Shown piece by piece: positions 1 to 13,402 of a stretch of 64,000 nt of DNA. A model generated the notes under the pieces. The model worked only from the letters and a program-made list of their open reading frames with translations. It was not told where the DNA came from and did not search any database. Made by a program: the position numbers and the translations under genes. Source of the stretch: Paramecium octaurelia. Its lineage: Eukaryota; Ciliophora; Oligohymenophorea; Peniculida; Parameciidae. Each line of letters starts with the position of its first letter. Position 1 is the first letter of the stretch. The stretch lies in the NCBI GenBank assembly GCA_905182995.1, contig CAJJDP010000011.1, positions 198,432 through 262,431 on the forward strand, written 5' to 3'.

Positions 1-66
1 GCAAGACAAATGTAGTTATCATGGAATTATTTACTAATTGAATTATATATATTTTTAATGAATAAT

Positions 67-2442
67 TCAATCCATAACTGGTTATTGTAATTATATCTAA
101 GCATAATATGTATGATTGTTATTTTCTTAAATTGATTAGAAAAGCTCTTCAAAGTTATCATAAATTAATTTGAAGCTATAATCACTCACTTCAAGTTGCA
201 CCTAAAATAAATTAATTGAATATACTGGACTTGGTTATTTGACTTTCATGAATATTTAAGCCATGTTTTTGGGAACTTCACTTTTGGTCCATTGATAGTT
301 ATAAATATTAAATTTGGGAACATTTTCTTCACCATCAGCATTTCCTCCATCTTTTGGCTCATCATCACCACCATCACCTTCTTATTTGGGAGGTGGAACT
401 TCTGGTTTCTCTAAAACCCATTCAGGATCATTGATTTCTGGATTTAATGGTTATTCGGTGATTGCATATAAGACTTTAATCTATCCCAATGATTTTTCGA
501 CCATCATCAATTCATCAGTAGCTCTGGGGAAGATTTGTTCCTATTATTATTTATCTCCCTATTAATCTGCTGATATGTAACCCCACAACAATACATCTCT
601 ATATATTGATTAATGTGAATATTTACCTGCTTTGAATTGGTAAATCGTCTATGTATTACTTAACTAATTTCATGACTGTTTCAGGAGTGAAATTAGATGG
701 GTTCTTACAATTTTATTTAGTCCATCTCATTTCATAATCATTGGATAGCTTTTCAAAGTTCTTGGCTATCAATTATTCAACATCAACAAATGCCATTCTG
801 TATTTTGCAGCAATATTTATGTAAATCAATTTTAATGCTTCATAGATATCAGAATCCAAATTAGCTAAGATTGATGCCAAATACACTCTCTTTCCAAATA
901 TCTAGTCAATTGATTTTAAATTCTATTCCAAAGAATAATTTGTGTCTTATTTGAATAATTTACAATCAGCTTATGATTATACATACACTTAAGCCTACTT
1001 TACAATCTCCTCGTGTGCCTTTGCATTAGTAATCATCTTCTCTTTGTCATCATCTGTCATTTCTTATGCTGCATCTATTTCACTCTTGATTTTATATCTA
1101 ATCCACTAATTAGTTTAATCTAATCCAATATTTAAAACCCAACTGGCTTATCCCAAATTTAAAAACTACAATATCTACTCTGGTTTTTCACATCCTGGGG
1201 GGAATCTAACAAATTAAATTGAATGCAATACCCATCAAATACATACTTTTCATTTGTGACATTACTAAATAAATCCTTATAGTATTTGATTATCATAGGC
1301 AATGTCAATTCTTCTATTTATTCTCCAGGAACTGTGCTTAACTTCTCCTTCAATTAAGTTATTGCAGTTTCTCCCCATTCAATCAAATTAAAACCAAATT
1401 TTTAAGAGATATACTTAGCAAATGTAGTCTTACCTGACATTGCAGGACCAATAACAATTCCATATTTCACTCTCTTTGTTAAATAAGACTAAAAGGGTCC
1501 CAAATCTTCATTCTAAATGATCAGATTCTTGCCTTCTGCTGAATAATGTAACACTGGATTTATTTTGGCAGAGAATGACACTGCCTTTCCTTCCTTTAAG
1601 AAATTAATTAATCCTGTAATTGGAAACAACTTGTCTTCAAATGTTCTAAACTCCTAATATTTTTCAGGAAAACTTGTCAGAACAAATTTATTTTATTGTG
1701 GATCATTATACAAGTATTTCCTCAATAATTCTATTTACATTTATGGTGGCACAACCTAACCTGAGTTAAGGAAGGCTCCCATTTATTTTCCTTATGGAGT
1801 TCCCTTTGCTAACTCTTCTTCACAGAGTGTTTCCAAATGCAAATGTTTGAATCCCAATTCTGTTTCTAATTTACTCAAATAAACTTCTGCCAATTCCTCA
1901 TTATTATAGGTGAGAGCAACCAACACCTTTGGCTTTAAAAAACTCATGATTGATTGAATTATTAAATCTGATGATTATTAAAAATTATTCGACAATCCTT
2001 TTTATACTGCATCGACAGTTACAAAGAATTGAAACTTCTTTAAATAAGCTAACAGTTCATCACGATTTTAGAGGAAGCTGCTAAATCTCTAAAAACGACT
2101 CTTTTTTTGTTCTTCTGTACTTAATAATCTGATATTTTATTCAACTTCGTCTTTGCTAGATTGGAAATATACCACATATCTGGGTTTTTGATAATGCTCA
2201 AAGAATACTACAGCTTAAGCCTTTTTATCTAGAAATCCATCGACAACATAGTTTTTTGGTTCAGCCTAGAACACTTACATCAATTTGTTCAATTTGTCAA
2301 CTTCTGTTTATGCCTTTACTTTCGCATAGAATTCATCTAAGTTGAAATAAACATAGCCTGTTTATTTTGCAACTTATTAGGCCACATAAGATTTTGCAGT
2401 CGCTGGTGGTCCATAGAAAAAAATGATATTAGCTTTTTACAT
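67..2442 (-). CDS. Two-domain adenylate kinase family protein
   Basis: About 765 residues in the ciliate code. Start ATG at 2442, TGA at 67-69. Two nucleotide-kinase units are visible. The N-terminal P-loop reads FFYGPPATAKS within the first 20 residues. The second, near residue 330, reads GPAMSGKTT and is followed downstream by the adenylate kinase DGFP motif. Splicing is needed to restore DGFP: intron 1206-1231 (26 nt), then 599-626 (28 nt) and 202-225 (24 nt, in-frame type), all GTA...TAG. The C-terminus carries an acidic Gly/Asp-rich linker before a last Lys/Glu/Gln-rich segment. Family knowledge: multi-domain adenylate kinases of protists are often axonemal and balance ATP/ADP/AMP in cilia. 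That location is inference only. The first P-loop departs from GXXGXGK, so this domain may be weakly active. Confidence 0.85.
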
Positions 2443-3186
2443 TTTTATTTAATTATTTATTTATTTCATTTAACTCCTTATTTCTAAACTTAAATAATAT
2501 ATATTTCAAACTGCCTTCTCCTTTTCACACTTTGCAAAGTTCTCAAAACTGAAATGCTCCTTAGAGTTCCTATTTGAAAGGATATTAAGTAATTATATTC
2601 AAAAAAATATAAAATTGTTATTAAACTAATTAGTTTACGAGGTTAATTAGCAAAACTAATCCTAAACCTGTTAATAAAATAGTATAATCTAGAAGAACAA
2701 AAATCAAATTTATGGAGTATTCAACACAATAAATGATTTCCCTTACAAATAAGAATTCAATATAAGTTTTATCATTATATATCAACCATTTTTTCTTATA
2801 AAACTTGAACACCATTGATTTATGTGAAGCAAGGGAAAACTTAATGTAAAAAAATAGTAGAGCTAATAGGTCTATATATGTAATGATAATTATGGAAAAT
2901 AAGAATTAAATAAATAAAAGATATCAATATCATCATTATTAGTTAATTATTTGATTCAATATAATTAATTAAATAAAACGAAAAATATTCTAAAGTCCAT
3001 AGATATATAATGCATAATTTTTAGAGAAGATTTTCCTAATATCCTAGTCTACATGTAGAGCAGAAAACTCTCTGTTTAGCTCGAAACTTTCTTTTTAATG
3101 AAGTTCTAACTCACATTTGATTTGGTTTCATATAAACATTTATTTAATTTTATGAGTATAACTTACATTTTAAAATTTAAATTAAT
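2443..3186. other. Intergenic 744 bp with relic-like membrane ORFs
   Basis: Gap between the divergent adenylate kinase (-) and TBC1D31-like (+) genes. The minus strand holds several short open stretches, including a hydrophobic segment at about 2640-2815 and a basic LRSISVLRTLQSVKRR-like stretch at about 2480-2560. The latter recalls an S4-type helix. I could not join them with normal-sized introns. It may be a decayed channel-like gene or chance, since TGA is rare in AT-rich DNA. Promoters of both flanking genes must lie here. Confidence 0.3.
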
Positions 3187-6100
3187 ATGAAAAACAAAGG
3201 TTAATAGTAACATACGCTAGCAGTGAAGAATGGATCATTAATGAATCCAGAGGGGTAAACAATCAATGGCTTGATTGATTTGATTAAATTGAAAAGCCAA
3301 CCTAAAATAGTTTACTATTTTGATTTTTTGGTTTGTATAGATTAATCAGGAAATCCATTCATTTTTTATCATGACAAAAATAGATACATTAACATTCCTA
3401 CAAATAGTCCAGCTCATTTGATATCTTATATAGATAACAAAGGAGGTTAATTAGCAATTGCATTGTAAAATAAAACTATTCAAATTGTGTCTTGTTAAAG
3501 TATATTTCTATTCTAAAAATTAAGATGGAAGAAATTTGAAAACCCTGAAAGGTCATGAACATCAAATCTTAAGTATGCATACCAATCACACTTAAAATCT
3601 ATTGCTTTCTGTGAGTCAAGATTAATGTATTTTACATTCCTTAGACACCTTTGACAAAGTTCATTCGTTATTCTCTAAAGGTAGTATATTTGTAGGAGCA
3701 AGTTTCCTACCATCTTCAACAGAATTAGCCACTGTTATGGCAGATAAATCTTTGTCAATTTGGAATTTATCATCATTTGAAATAATTAGCAGAATCTAAT
3801 TACCTGAATAATTTAATATCAAATAATGTCAATTGGTACCATCTATTGATGGGTAAAGGTTGATAATAAATTGCTAATCAAGTAAAATTTACATCTTAGA
3901 TAATAATAATAATTTAATAACTCAAGATGTAAATTAAGGATATGGCAATGGTGCATTATTAGTTAAACCAATTAAAAAATAATAAATACTGATATTAACT
4001 AAGAATTTCATGATTATCTAAGTCGATAGTAGCGGTAGTCTTATAAAATGCATTGAAATCTTGTAAGGTAAAACTCCAACTCACTTTGATGTATATTAAA
4101 ATAAGATTGCTATAATATTGAATACTGGAGAGATAGCTCTCTATGATCTGAATAAATTAAACAAGTAAAATTAGAATCTTAATTCAACTATTGGTGTAAA
4201 TGTTAGCACTATGATTAAAGAAAATTATGCTGATACTCTTAATTTTAACAACACTACAACAAACATTGATATCAAAAAAGTTGGAAATAATACCAATACC
4301 TTATAAGGATCATTTTCTTAATCAACTGTCAGTAAAAAGAACAGCAAATCAAATAGTATGACCTAACCTATAAATTCCTATACTTTAGGGAAAATTTACA
4401 AGAACAGTGAAGATCCTTTGAAAGAACTTTTAAATTATTAAAAACTGCAATAATTTTTAAAATAATATCATGTTTTTCCAGATGATAAAAGGAGTTTGAT
4501 TTGGAGATCTTTGCTTAATTTACCAATGAACTAAGAAGCTTATAATAATTTAATAAATCAAGGAATTCATCCAGCTTATTAGAAATTAGCAGATCAATAT
4601 CCTTTATAGAGTGAATCTTTGTTTTCGAGATTATAAAGAACTTTATCTAGTTTGGCCTACTATTGTCCTTTGTTTGCTGAGATTGATTATTTACCTTAGT
4701 TGGTATTTCCATTTGTTAAATTGTTTAAAAGAGGAGAAGAATTATTGATTTTTGAAGCTACACTCTCTCTGTTGATATAACATTGCTAGAGATTTTTTGA
4801 AAACTTCCCTAATGCTCCTGTCTCTTTGTTACAATTCCATGATCAAGTATTCAACTAAGTGGAACCTCAATTATATTAACACATGAAATAATATTTGGGT
4901 TATTCTCCAATTAAATATGCTTGGCCTTCGATACGTTCATTGTATACTAATCTATTGACAAAGAACTAGTGGTTGTAATTAATAGATCATTTGATATTGT
5001 ATAATGACTTACCTTAAATGATTGTATTATTCATGGTGGAATACTTTATTTATTTTAAAAGTACCATAATGAAAATGAATGATCAAGATTAATTAGACCT
5101 CTTTTTTGGCAGAAGCAATACAGTTGAGATTGATAAACTCATCGAGAGCACAATTTATCTGAGCAAGTCATTGGATATGGATTAATATTAGATTAATTTA
5201 TAATTTCTATTGCCATTACAAAAGGATTAATATTAGCTCTTTAGTATTTATCCAAAAGGAAGTGTCTAATATTAAGCAAGAGTGAGGGAATAGTTATAAG
5301 AGGACGAGTAAAGATTGATATAAAAGCAGCAACAGATCTCAAGGTTATAATAGATGGCCCAATAGATGGAATAATTGGATTAACTCTTCTAGGAAAAACA
5401 ACTCTTGACTATGTAGGCTGAGAAAGATAGACAGGAAATGTTTGATTATTAAGTAGAAATGAGAGCCCAAAAGCAATTTTAATAGGATCAATAGGTTAGA
5501 TAGTAAAGAATTAAATAATTGGAAAATTTAGAGAAAAATATGAATTAAGCAGTCCAAAAATAATTAGATTTGTAATAATAAGAATAAGAATTTTTAAATA
5601 AGTAATTCAGAAAAACTCAGTTGGCTGACAATTTTAGGATTGTTTCATTATAAGAAGAGGAAGCATTACAAAATTTAGAGTATTAGATATTTAGTAAATT
5701 TCAACATCAAATGGAACAAAGATCCAAGTAGGAGAATCAAAGAAAAATTCAATCGCAATTAGAGTTTAGATCAAAGGAAAAAGAATTATTAGATCAAATC
5801 AAATAAGAATAATGGAAAATGGATTCACAACAATAATAAATAAAAGTGGAATAGTTAAAGTAGTTAAGAATGTAATAAATTCAAGAATTAGAAAACGAGG
5901 CTTAGTTAGAAGAAGTTGAGTATTAGGAGAGAATACATCAATTTCAATAAGATTTAAAGATGATTTAGTTAGAAAGAGAAAAAAAGCTAAGAGATCAATT
6001 ATTCTAGGAATAGATAAGCAAAGAAGAATAACAATTGAGAGACAAGAAACAAGTTGAGGACAAAAAGAGATAAAGTAGTATATAGAGAAGATAACAATTT

Positions 6101-6747
6101 GAACAGGAGATGGACAGAATAGCCAAATAACATTAAGAGAAATTGAGGATGTAGGAATAGTAATTAATGGAATAGTATAAAAAATCATAGAGCTTTTCAA
6201 ACTAACCATATTAGCAAAATTACTATTAAAATAGTAATTATCAAAATAATTTTGAACAAAGCTCAGGTGATGTAAGAGAACCAATGACAAGTTAAAAATT
6301 ATCAAGTGCTTTGTATGATTTTCAATCAAGCCAGAAGTAGTAACAATTTTCACCTTCGATGCTGGTTGAAGATGAAAGAGAGAAGATAAATTAATTAAGA
6401 AATCAATTAAGAGATGAAATGTAAAATATAAGGGAAAGAGAGCATGATGAACAATTACAATCAATGTTGAGAGAAAGGGAATAGGAGATATTCAAAAGAA
6501 CCTAGTAAATAAGAGATCAAATCAATTAAGAAGTTGAAAATAAAAATAATTCAAGTACACATTTTAATTCATATTAGCATATAACACAGGATAATTCTAA
6601 AGACAGTAATAATATTATAGCCCAGGATCATCATCACAATTTTCACTTTACAAACCATAATAAGAGGTGGATATCGAACCAAGGGACTTGTCGGAATCTT
6701 AGTTGACATATAGTAGTGGATTCACTTCTCCAGGTTAACGTTATTGA
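3187..6747 (+). CDS. TBC1D31: TBC1D31-like WD40/TBC/coiled-coil protein
   Basis: 1,170 residues with two introns removed (3500-3524, 25 nt, AAG acceptor; 6555-6577, 23 nt, TAG). N-terminal WD40-type repeats include LKTLKGHEHQIL and DKSLSIWNLSSFE. A central TBC-like domain reads FPDDKRSLIWRSLLNLP around residue 420 and continues through helices typical of Rab-GAP folds. It is followed by about 400 residues of Gln/Glu-rich coiled coil. This order matches vertebrate TBC1D31/WDR67, a centriolar-satellite protein involved in ciliogenesis (family knowledge). A basal-body role here is inference. The catalytic Arg finger of active TBC GAPs was not confidently found. A 221-aa antisense open frame at 5799-6464 is a shadow of the coiled-coil codons. 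Intron 1 is required because its readthrough meets TGA shortly downstream. Confidence 0.85.
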
Positions 6748-6846
6748 TAATTTATAATAAAATAATTTTCAAACTAAAACTTTTGGAGCCAAATGCTGTA
6801 TAATTTAAAGTAAAGTCTAGTTTAAAAATATATTTATATATAAAAA

Positions 6847-9427
6847 ATGGATCAAGACCATGATTATTCTTTTGAACATTTATAAGAGTTAGCAAAATAA
6901 AAAAATATATCATATGTTTTAAAAAGAGATGGAGGAAAATAAAATATAGATATTTAGAAAATAGCTGAAAGATTATAAAATTTAGCTTCAAATCTATAGC
7001 ATATCAATATAAACTTAATAATGTGGAAGGTTATTCAAGGAATGTATGAAGGTATTTAATATTCTAAGAATTTATTTTAGGAATAACAACTGTATAATTG
7101 GACAATTTGGCGGCAGAAACTTGTGCTTATATGAATTTGGTACATCCACAATATTCTTTATTGGCTGCAAGAATAGCAGTCAATAATCTTCATAAGGAAA
7201 CAAGTGAATCTTTTAGTGAAGTGGCTACAAAATTGCATTCTTTCACAGTAAATTATTGTTAAAGATTCTAGGATAAATACGGTAGACCAGCTTCATTGAT
7301 TGCAGATGATGTCTATAAGATTATAATGGATAATAAGGATATCATTCAAAAAGAGATTAATTATGAAAGAGATTATCAATATGACTTTTTTGGCTTTAAG
7401 ACTTTAGAAAGAAGCTATTTATTAAAGGAAGGTAAGAAGCCAATCGAAAGACCATAATAATTGTTGATGAGAGTGAGCATTGGTATTCATAAAGAGGATC
7501 TGCAATCAGCCTTTTAGACTTATCATTTAATGTCTTAGAAGTACTTCACTCATGCCACACCAACATTATTTAATAGTGGCACTCCTTATCCTTAAATGTC
7601 ATCATGTTTTTTGTTGGATATGGTGGATGACTCAATCGAAGGTATTTATGAGACTCTCAAGAGATGTGCTCTGATCAGTAAGTAAGCAGGAGGCATAGGA
7701 TTAAGTGTATCTAAGATCAGATCATAAGATAGTTATATTAGAGGAACTAATGGAATTAGCAATGGATTGGTGCCTATGTTGAAAGTGTTTAATGATACAG
7801 CAAGATATGTAGATTAAGGAGGTGGCAAAAGAAAGGGATCCTTTGCTATTTATTTAGAACCATGGCATAGTGATATTATAAGTTTCTTATAGTTGAGAAA
7901 GAACCATGGGATTGAAGAATAAAGAGCAAGAGATTTATTTTTAGGTTTATGGATACCTGATTTATTTATGTAAAGAGTGAAAGATGATTCAGATTGGACG
8001 TTGATGTGTCCAAATGAATGTCCAGGTCTCTAAGATTGTTATGGTTAAGAATTTAACACTTTGTACACTGAATATGAATCTAAAAATATGGGTAGAGTGA
8101 CAATGAAGGCAAGATAATTATGGTAGGAAATCATTGATGCTCAAATATCAACTGGATTACCATATATGTTGTATAAAGATGCTTGTAACTCGAAAAGTAA
8201 TCAAAAGAATTTAGGTACAATAAAAAGTAGTAATCTATGCACTGAAATCATATAATACACATCACCTGATGAAGTTGCTGTTTGCAACCTTGCTAGTATT
8301 AATTTGTAAAAGTTAATCAAAGAAGATAAAACATTCGATTTTGATAAATTATTAGAAATTACAAAAATAATTACAACAAATCTGAATATCGTCATTGATT
8401 TGAACTTTTATCCCGTTAAATAAGCAGAGTACAGCAATAAAAGAAATAGACCTATTGGTATTGGTGTCTAAGGATTCGCAGATGCATTACAAAGAATGAA
8501 AATCCCATTTGATTCAGAAGATGCTTTAGAATTGAATGCCAAAATCTTTGAAACTATCTACTATGGAGCATGTCAAAGATCCTTAGAATTAGCGTAGTAA
8601 CTTGGACCTTATGAGACTTTTGCAGGCAGTCCTGCTTCCTAAGGAATTTTGCAATTTGATATGTGGGGTGTGAGTCCAAAATTATATGATTGGAATACTC
8701 TGAAATAGAATATTGTTAAGTTTGGAATGAGAAATTCTCTATTAATTGCACCTATGCCAACAGCATCAACAAGCCAGATTCTGTAAAATAATGAATCATT
8801 TGAACCTTATACAACCAACATCTATACACGAAGAGTTCTAGCTGGAGAATTCGTTTGCATCAATCCTCATTTAGTTGATGATTTGATTGAATTGAACTTA
8901 TGGACACCTCAAATCAAGAATAAATTAATCATGAATAATGGTTCAGTCTAGAATATAGATGAGATTCCTATTAATATCAAATAATTATATAAGACTGTTT
9001 GGGAGATCTCCTAAAAAGCTATATTGAATTTGGCCACTTCCAGAGCCCCATATATTGATTAGAGTCAGTCCTTAAATATCCACATGGCGGAACCAACTAT
9101 GTCTAAAGTAACGTCCATGCATTTCTATGCTTGGGAAAAGGGATTGAAAACAGGTACAAATAAATATAATTATAATTAGGAATGTATTATCTGAGAACTA
9201 GACCTGCAGCAGATCCTATAAAATTCACAGTTGATGTTGAGGCACTATTAAAAGAAGGAGGCCAAATAAAAATATAATAATAATAATCAAAATAAGAGTT
9301 GATTGATGAAAGTGCATCTAAAAAGATTGTTACTAATGAAGGAAAAACAGTAAAGAAGGGGAAACCTCAAATTATTGTTACTGAAGATGGTGATGAAGTT
9401 GAGGTTTGCCTAAATTGTGGCTCTTGA
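6847..9427 (+). CDS. RNR1: Ribonucleoside-diphosphate reductase large subunit
   Basis: 841 residues, class I R1, the usual eukaryotic length is about 790-890. Introns 7052-7080 (29 nt) and 9154-9179 (26 nt), both GTA...TAG. The N-terminal ATP-cone begins YVLKRDGG. Active-site landmarks seen: MSSCFLLDM (redox Cys), NLCTEI (thiyl Cys and Glu) and the [12 protein letters not shown] loop. The extreme C-terminus VCLNCGS supplies the swinging CxxC pair that passes electrons from thioredoxin or glutaredoxin. It makes dNDPs for DNA synthesis with a small R2 subunit that is not in this window. The 99 bp between the TBC1D31-like stop and this ATG must hold its promoter. Expression is probably S-phase linked (family knowledge). 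The assignment is firm. Confidence 0.97.
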
Positions 9428-9527
9428 ATATAATTATATTTTCTTTTATTAAAGAATTCTTTACTCTTGTGAATATAGAATAACTAACAAAAAAGATGGA
9501 TACTGTAATATACTTATGTAATTATAC

Positions 9528-9992
9528 TCATTAGGCAGGCTATTCTGTTTCTTCGTTTCTTCTGGGTGCTCCTCTATTTCCTCTTCCAAATGATCTTCCT
9601 CCTTTTCCACCTCTTTATCTTGCCTCTGGAGCATCGTCTTCAAATTTCTTATCAGCCTTTTTGAATGTTGCAGGAATGACATCTTCTACGATACCTAGAA
9701 AATTGTAGAATTCACATAATACCCAATTTGTCTCTTACATATTTAACACCTTCTGCTTTGAGATAATAGTAGTAATATTGCCATGAAAATACTAAATCCA
9801 CTAATTTCTTGTCTCTTAAGCTTCTCAATAACATCCAGACTTCAAGATTCTTAACTCCTGTTTCAGCATGCAATGGGAGTGCCATGTCCTATCATCATAT
9901 AATTCATCGTATACCTTCTTAATTACAATAACACCTTCCAATAACAAGTATTCATAAACTTTTCTTCTGTCTTGTCTCTTAACTTGAACCAT
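9528..9992 (-). CDS. RPS10: 40S ribosomal protein eS10
   Basis: 136 residues, start ATG at 9992. Introns 9889-9914 (26 nt) and 9695-9722 (28 nt), both TAG. After splicing it reads RRKVYEYLLLEGVIVIKKD, then LEVWMLLRSLRDKKLVDLVF and WQYYYYYLKAEGVKYVRDKLG. This is the winged-helix core of eS10. An RGGKGGRSFGRGNRG tail is typical of the family's C-terminus. The protein sits on the head of the 40S subunit. A short convergent gap of 100 bp separates it from the reductase gene. Another reading in ordinary code (9461-9682) is an artefact. Confidence 0.95.
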
Positions 9993-10052
9993 GCAAAAAT
10001 AATGGATTTATTTTTTATTTAAAAAATATTTAAACTAATTATTACATAAAAA

Positions 10053-10411
10053 ATGGAAGAAAAAACTATGGAAATAACAAAGCTGGTATGTAGTACTTCT
10101 AATCATAGAAAATTGAATTAAATGCATAAAAGCACTTAAAGTAGATAAGATTTAAGACATTTGAAAACATTAGAGAATTGCGAGCCAAATTAGAATACGA
10201 TGATTTAATAAAAGAATTTGATGAGCAATGCAATATTGTTGGTATTATCTTACTAATATTAGATGAACAATAAATAGATGAATAGTTAGATTAAAACGCA
10301 AAAGAAGAGCAAGCACATTATGCCTAAGTCTATGAAAAATCAATGTTGGCCAACTTAGATAATATCAATTTTGATGAGGTTCCAACCCTCGAAGAAGAGT
10401 ATGTTTCATGA
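10053..10411 (+). CDS. Small acidic protein, unknown
   Basis: 104 or 111 residues. ATG at 10053, TGA at 10409. Intron 10086-10108 (23 nt, TAG) is well formed. A second candidate, 10242-10262 (21 nt, length divisible by 3), would remove a short hydrophobic GIILLIL stretch from an otherwise charged protein, so I favour splicing it. The rest is Glu/Gln-rich and probably helical. It diverges from eS10 across only 60 bp, a shared promoter. No family recognised. Confidence 0.7.
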
Positions 10412-10975
10412 ATATAATATTACTAACAATCATCTTTAAATTAATAAAACTTTTTCACAAATCAACTTAAATTTCTAGCTAACTAAATTATAAACTAGAA
10501 ATTTTTTTAAATTTAAAGCACTCCATTTATCAAGGAATCTAAATTACCTTTAATGATATCATATAATAAAAAATTTCAATCCCGCCTAATTTGGTTGTAA
10601 ATGTATTTTTTATATTTGAGTTATAATTATTTAACGTATAATGTAAATTTAGTTCTAAACTAATTTATTAGTTATCTTTAAATGATAGAATTAACAAACT
10701 CTCCTTTTATAAATTAATACTATATATTAAATTAAGAGATTTGATATGAAAATACTTTAATCGTCTATTATTGATTTGATTAATAATTTTAATATGATAA
10801 TAAAGGAAAGAATGAGAATAGAATTTTAAATTTAAATTAGTTTTTATTAGTAAATTCAAGATGAGTAAATATGTTGTTACCTTTATGAGGAATAAAGAGC
10901 TGAGTTAGGATGAATAGTTAAAGAAAAAAAAGAAAAAATTAAATTAAATTTTTAATTCTCGTAAAAATTAAAGAG
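10412..10975. other. Intergenic 564 bp upstream of EF-G1
   Basis: Very AT-rich. No gene is supported for 10412-10860. An ATG at 10861 opens a Lys-rich frame that runs to TGA at 11197-11199, overlapping the EF-G gene in another phase. It could act as an upstream ORF or be chance. Confidence 0.4.
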
Positions 10976-13141
10976 ATGAATAATATATTCCGATTCAAGT
11001 CATTTATGCGAACTCCTATGTTTTGGTTTAGCCAACCTATGCACAAGTTAATTAGAAACATTGGTGTTTCAGCTCATATCGATTCTGGGAAAACTACATT
11101 TTCAGAAAGAGTGCTCTATTATGGTGGAAGAATTCACGAAATTCACGAAGTTAAGGGAGCAGATTCAGCTGGAGCAACAATGGATTTTATGGAACTTGAG
11201 AAAGAGAAGGGAATTACAATTTAAAGTGCTGCAACTCATTTGAAATGGAAAGGACATTAAGTGAACTTGATTGATACCCCAGGACATGTTGATTTTACCA
11301 TAGAAGTAGAAAGAGCATTGAGAGTGCTTGATGGTGGAGTATTGCTGATTTGTGGAGTGGCAGGAGTCCAACCTTAAACATTGACAGTTCATAAATAAAT
11401 GTCAAGATATAAGGTGCCAAGAATCATATTCATAAATAAATTGGATAGAATGGGAGCAAATCCATGGAGTGCCATATAGAGTATCAGAAAGAGATTGTCA
11501 TTAACAGTCGCAGCAGTACAAATCCCAATCGGATAGGACTAAACATTTAATGGGTTAGTAGATTTGATTAAAATGAAGGCTTATTTCTTTGAAGGATTGA
11601 AGGGAGAGGATGTAAAGGAAACCGAAGTTCCAGAGAGATACATGGAGGAAGCAAAGGAGAAGAGATAAGAATTGATTGAGACTTTGGGAAGTATTGATCC
11701 AGAGATAGAGGATTTATATTTGAATGAGTAACCAATTAGTGAAGAGAAATTAAAAGCATCTATTAGAAAGAATTGCTAAGATCACAAGTTCTACCCAGTG
11801 TTTATGGGAAGTGCATATAAAAATAAGGGAGTTTAATTGGCTTTGGATGGTGTCGTAGATTATTTACCTGCTCCAGAAGAGAAACAGAACTTTGGATTCT
11901 AAATATCATAAGATTAAAAGGAAGAGAAAAAGATTGAATTTAAAACAGATCCTAAATTACCATTCGTTGGTTATGCCTTTAAGTTAGAAGAAAATAAATT
12001 TGGATAATTAACATACGTTAGAGTATATTAAGGTAAGTTAAAGAAAGGAGATTATGTTTATAATATGAAAACAAAGAAGAGAGTAAAGGTTGCTCGTATG
12101 GCTAAGATGCATGCAAATTAAATGGAAGAAATCAATGATGTTGAAGCTGGAGATATCTTTGCAGTATTTGGAGTAGATTGTTCAAGTGGTGACACTCTTG
12201 TCTATGGAGATATGAATTATCAAGTATTATGTTCAAGTATGTTTGTTCCATAACCAGTCATGTCATTATCTATTAAACCTACTAAGAAGGAATACTCTGC
12301 AAGATTCTAAAAAGCTTTATCTAAATTTTAGAGAGAAGATCCTACCTTTAATGTTGATATGGATAAAGAAAGTGAGGAAATCATTATTTCTGGAATGGGT
12401 GAATTGCATTTGTAAATCTATGCTGAACGTATGAGAAGAGAATTTGAAATTGATGTTCAATTGGGTCAACCAACTGTTAACTATAGAGAAACTATTACAT
12501 AAAAATAACAATTTGATTATTTGCATAAAAAGTAAACAGGAGGTGCTGGACAGTATGCCAAAGTTATTGGATACATGGAACCACTCTAATTAGAAGAAGG
12601 TTAATTCTCTAATCAATTTGAAAATCACGTCATTGGTACAAGTATACCCAATGAATACATCACTGCTGTTGAAAAAGGATTCTATGAATCAGTAGACAAA
12701 GGTCCTTTGACTGGTTACCCTGTTGTTAATGTTAGATTCGTTTTAGAAGGAGGAGAAACTCACGTTGTAGATTCATCCTCGAATGCTTTCATGACAGCAA
12801 CCAAATATGCATTTGCTTAAACCTTCAGATAGGCCGGACCTGAAATTTTGGAACCAGTTATGGCAGTAGAAATCATGGTTCCAGCTCCCTCATATTAATA
12901 AGCCATGGTTGGTATTGCCAAAAGAAGAGGGTCAGTTACAAATACTGAATCTCGAGGAGATATGTTTGTATTAAACGCAGATGTGCCATTGTCTCAAATG
13001 TTTGGATATGCAACTGAATTGAGAGGGTTTACATCTGGACAAGGAGAATTCTCACTTGAATACAAAAGACATGATCCAGTCCCCCCTAATGAAATTGAAA
13101 CTATCATTGCCAAATTCAAAAAGTAAAAGAGAGGATAATGA
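10976..13141 (+). CDS. GFM1: Mitochondrial elongation factor G1
   Basis: 721 residues, no intron. The first 30 residues ([18 protein letters not shown]...) are basic and hydrophobic, free of acidic residues, as in a mitochondrial presequence. The GTPase motifs follow in order: AHIDSGKTT (G1), [19 protein letters not shown] (G3) and NKLDR (G4). Domains II-V complete the translocase, ending in a Lys/Gln tail. The stretch [19 protein letters not shown] matches EF-G1 more than EF-G2. It moves tRNA and mRNA on the mitochondrial ribosome. Start choice: this ATG gives the targeting peptide, and the upstream ATG at 10861 is out of frame. Confidence 0.95.
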
Positions 13142-13402
13142 TTTTGAGTTGCTTTTGTTAAAATATAAATATTTGTCTAATATACTGTATTAAATTAAAT
13201 TAAGATCTAAAGTATGGTTGCCAAGAATAATTTCAAATTAAAATTATCTTCTAAAAAATAGGGAACTTAGTTGATTTTAGTCTACATAGTCAATTGAGAG
13301 GATAATTTTAAGTTTTTTTAGTAACTTTAATATCATTAAAGAATATTTAATCACAAAAATTTGCTTAATATTTATTTTAATTGTAAATAGAAGAGAATAT
13401 AT

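Noticed and set aside
5799..6464. 221-aa minus-strand open frame
   Set aside because: Antisense of the Gln/Glu-rich coiled coil of the TBC1D31-like gene. The plus frame carries recognisable domains.
9461..9682. 73-aa minus frame
   Set aside because: Out of phase with the spliced eS10 gene that covers it.
10861..11199. Lys-rich frame overlapping the EF-G start
   Set aside because: Most of it overlaps conserved EF-G codons in another phase. At best an upstream ORF.
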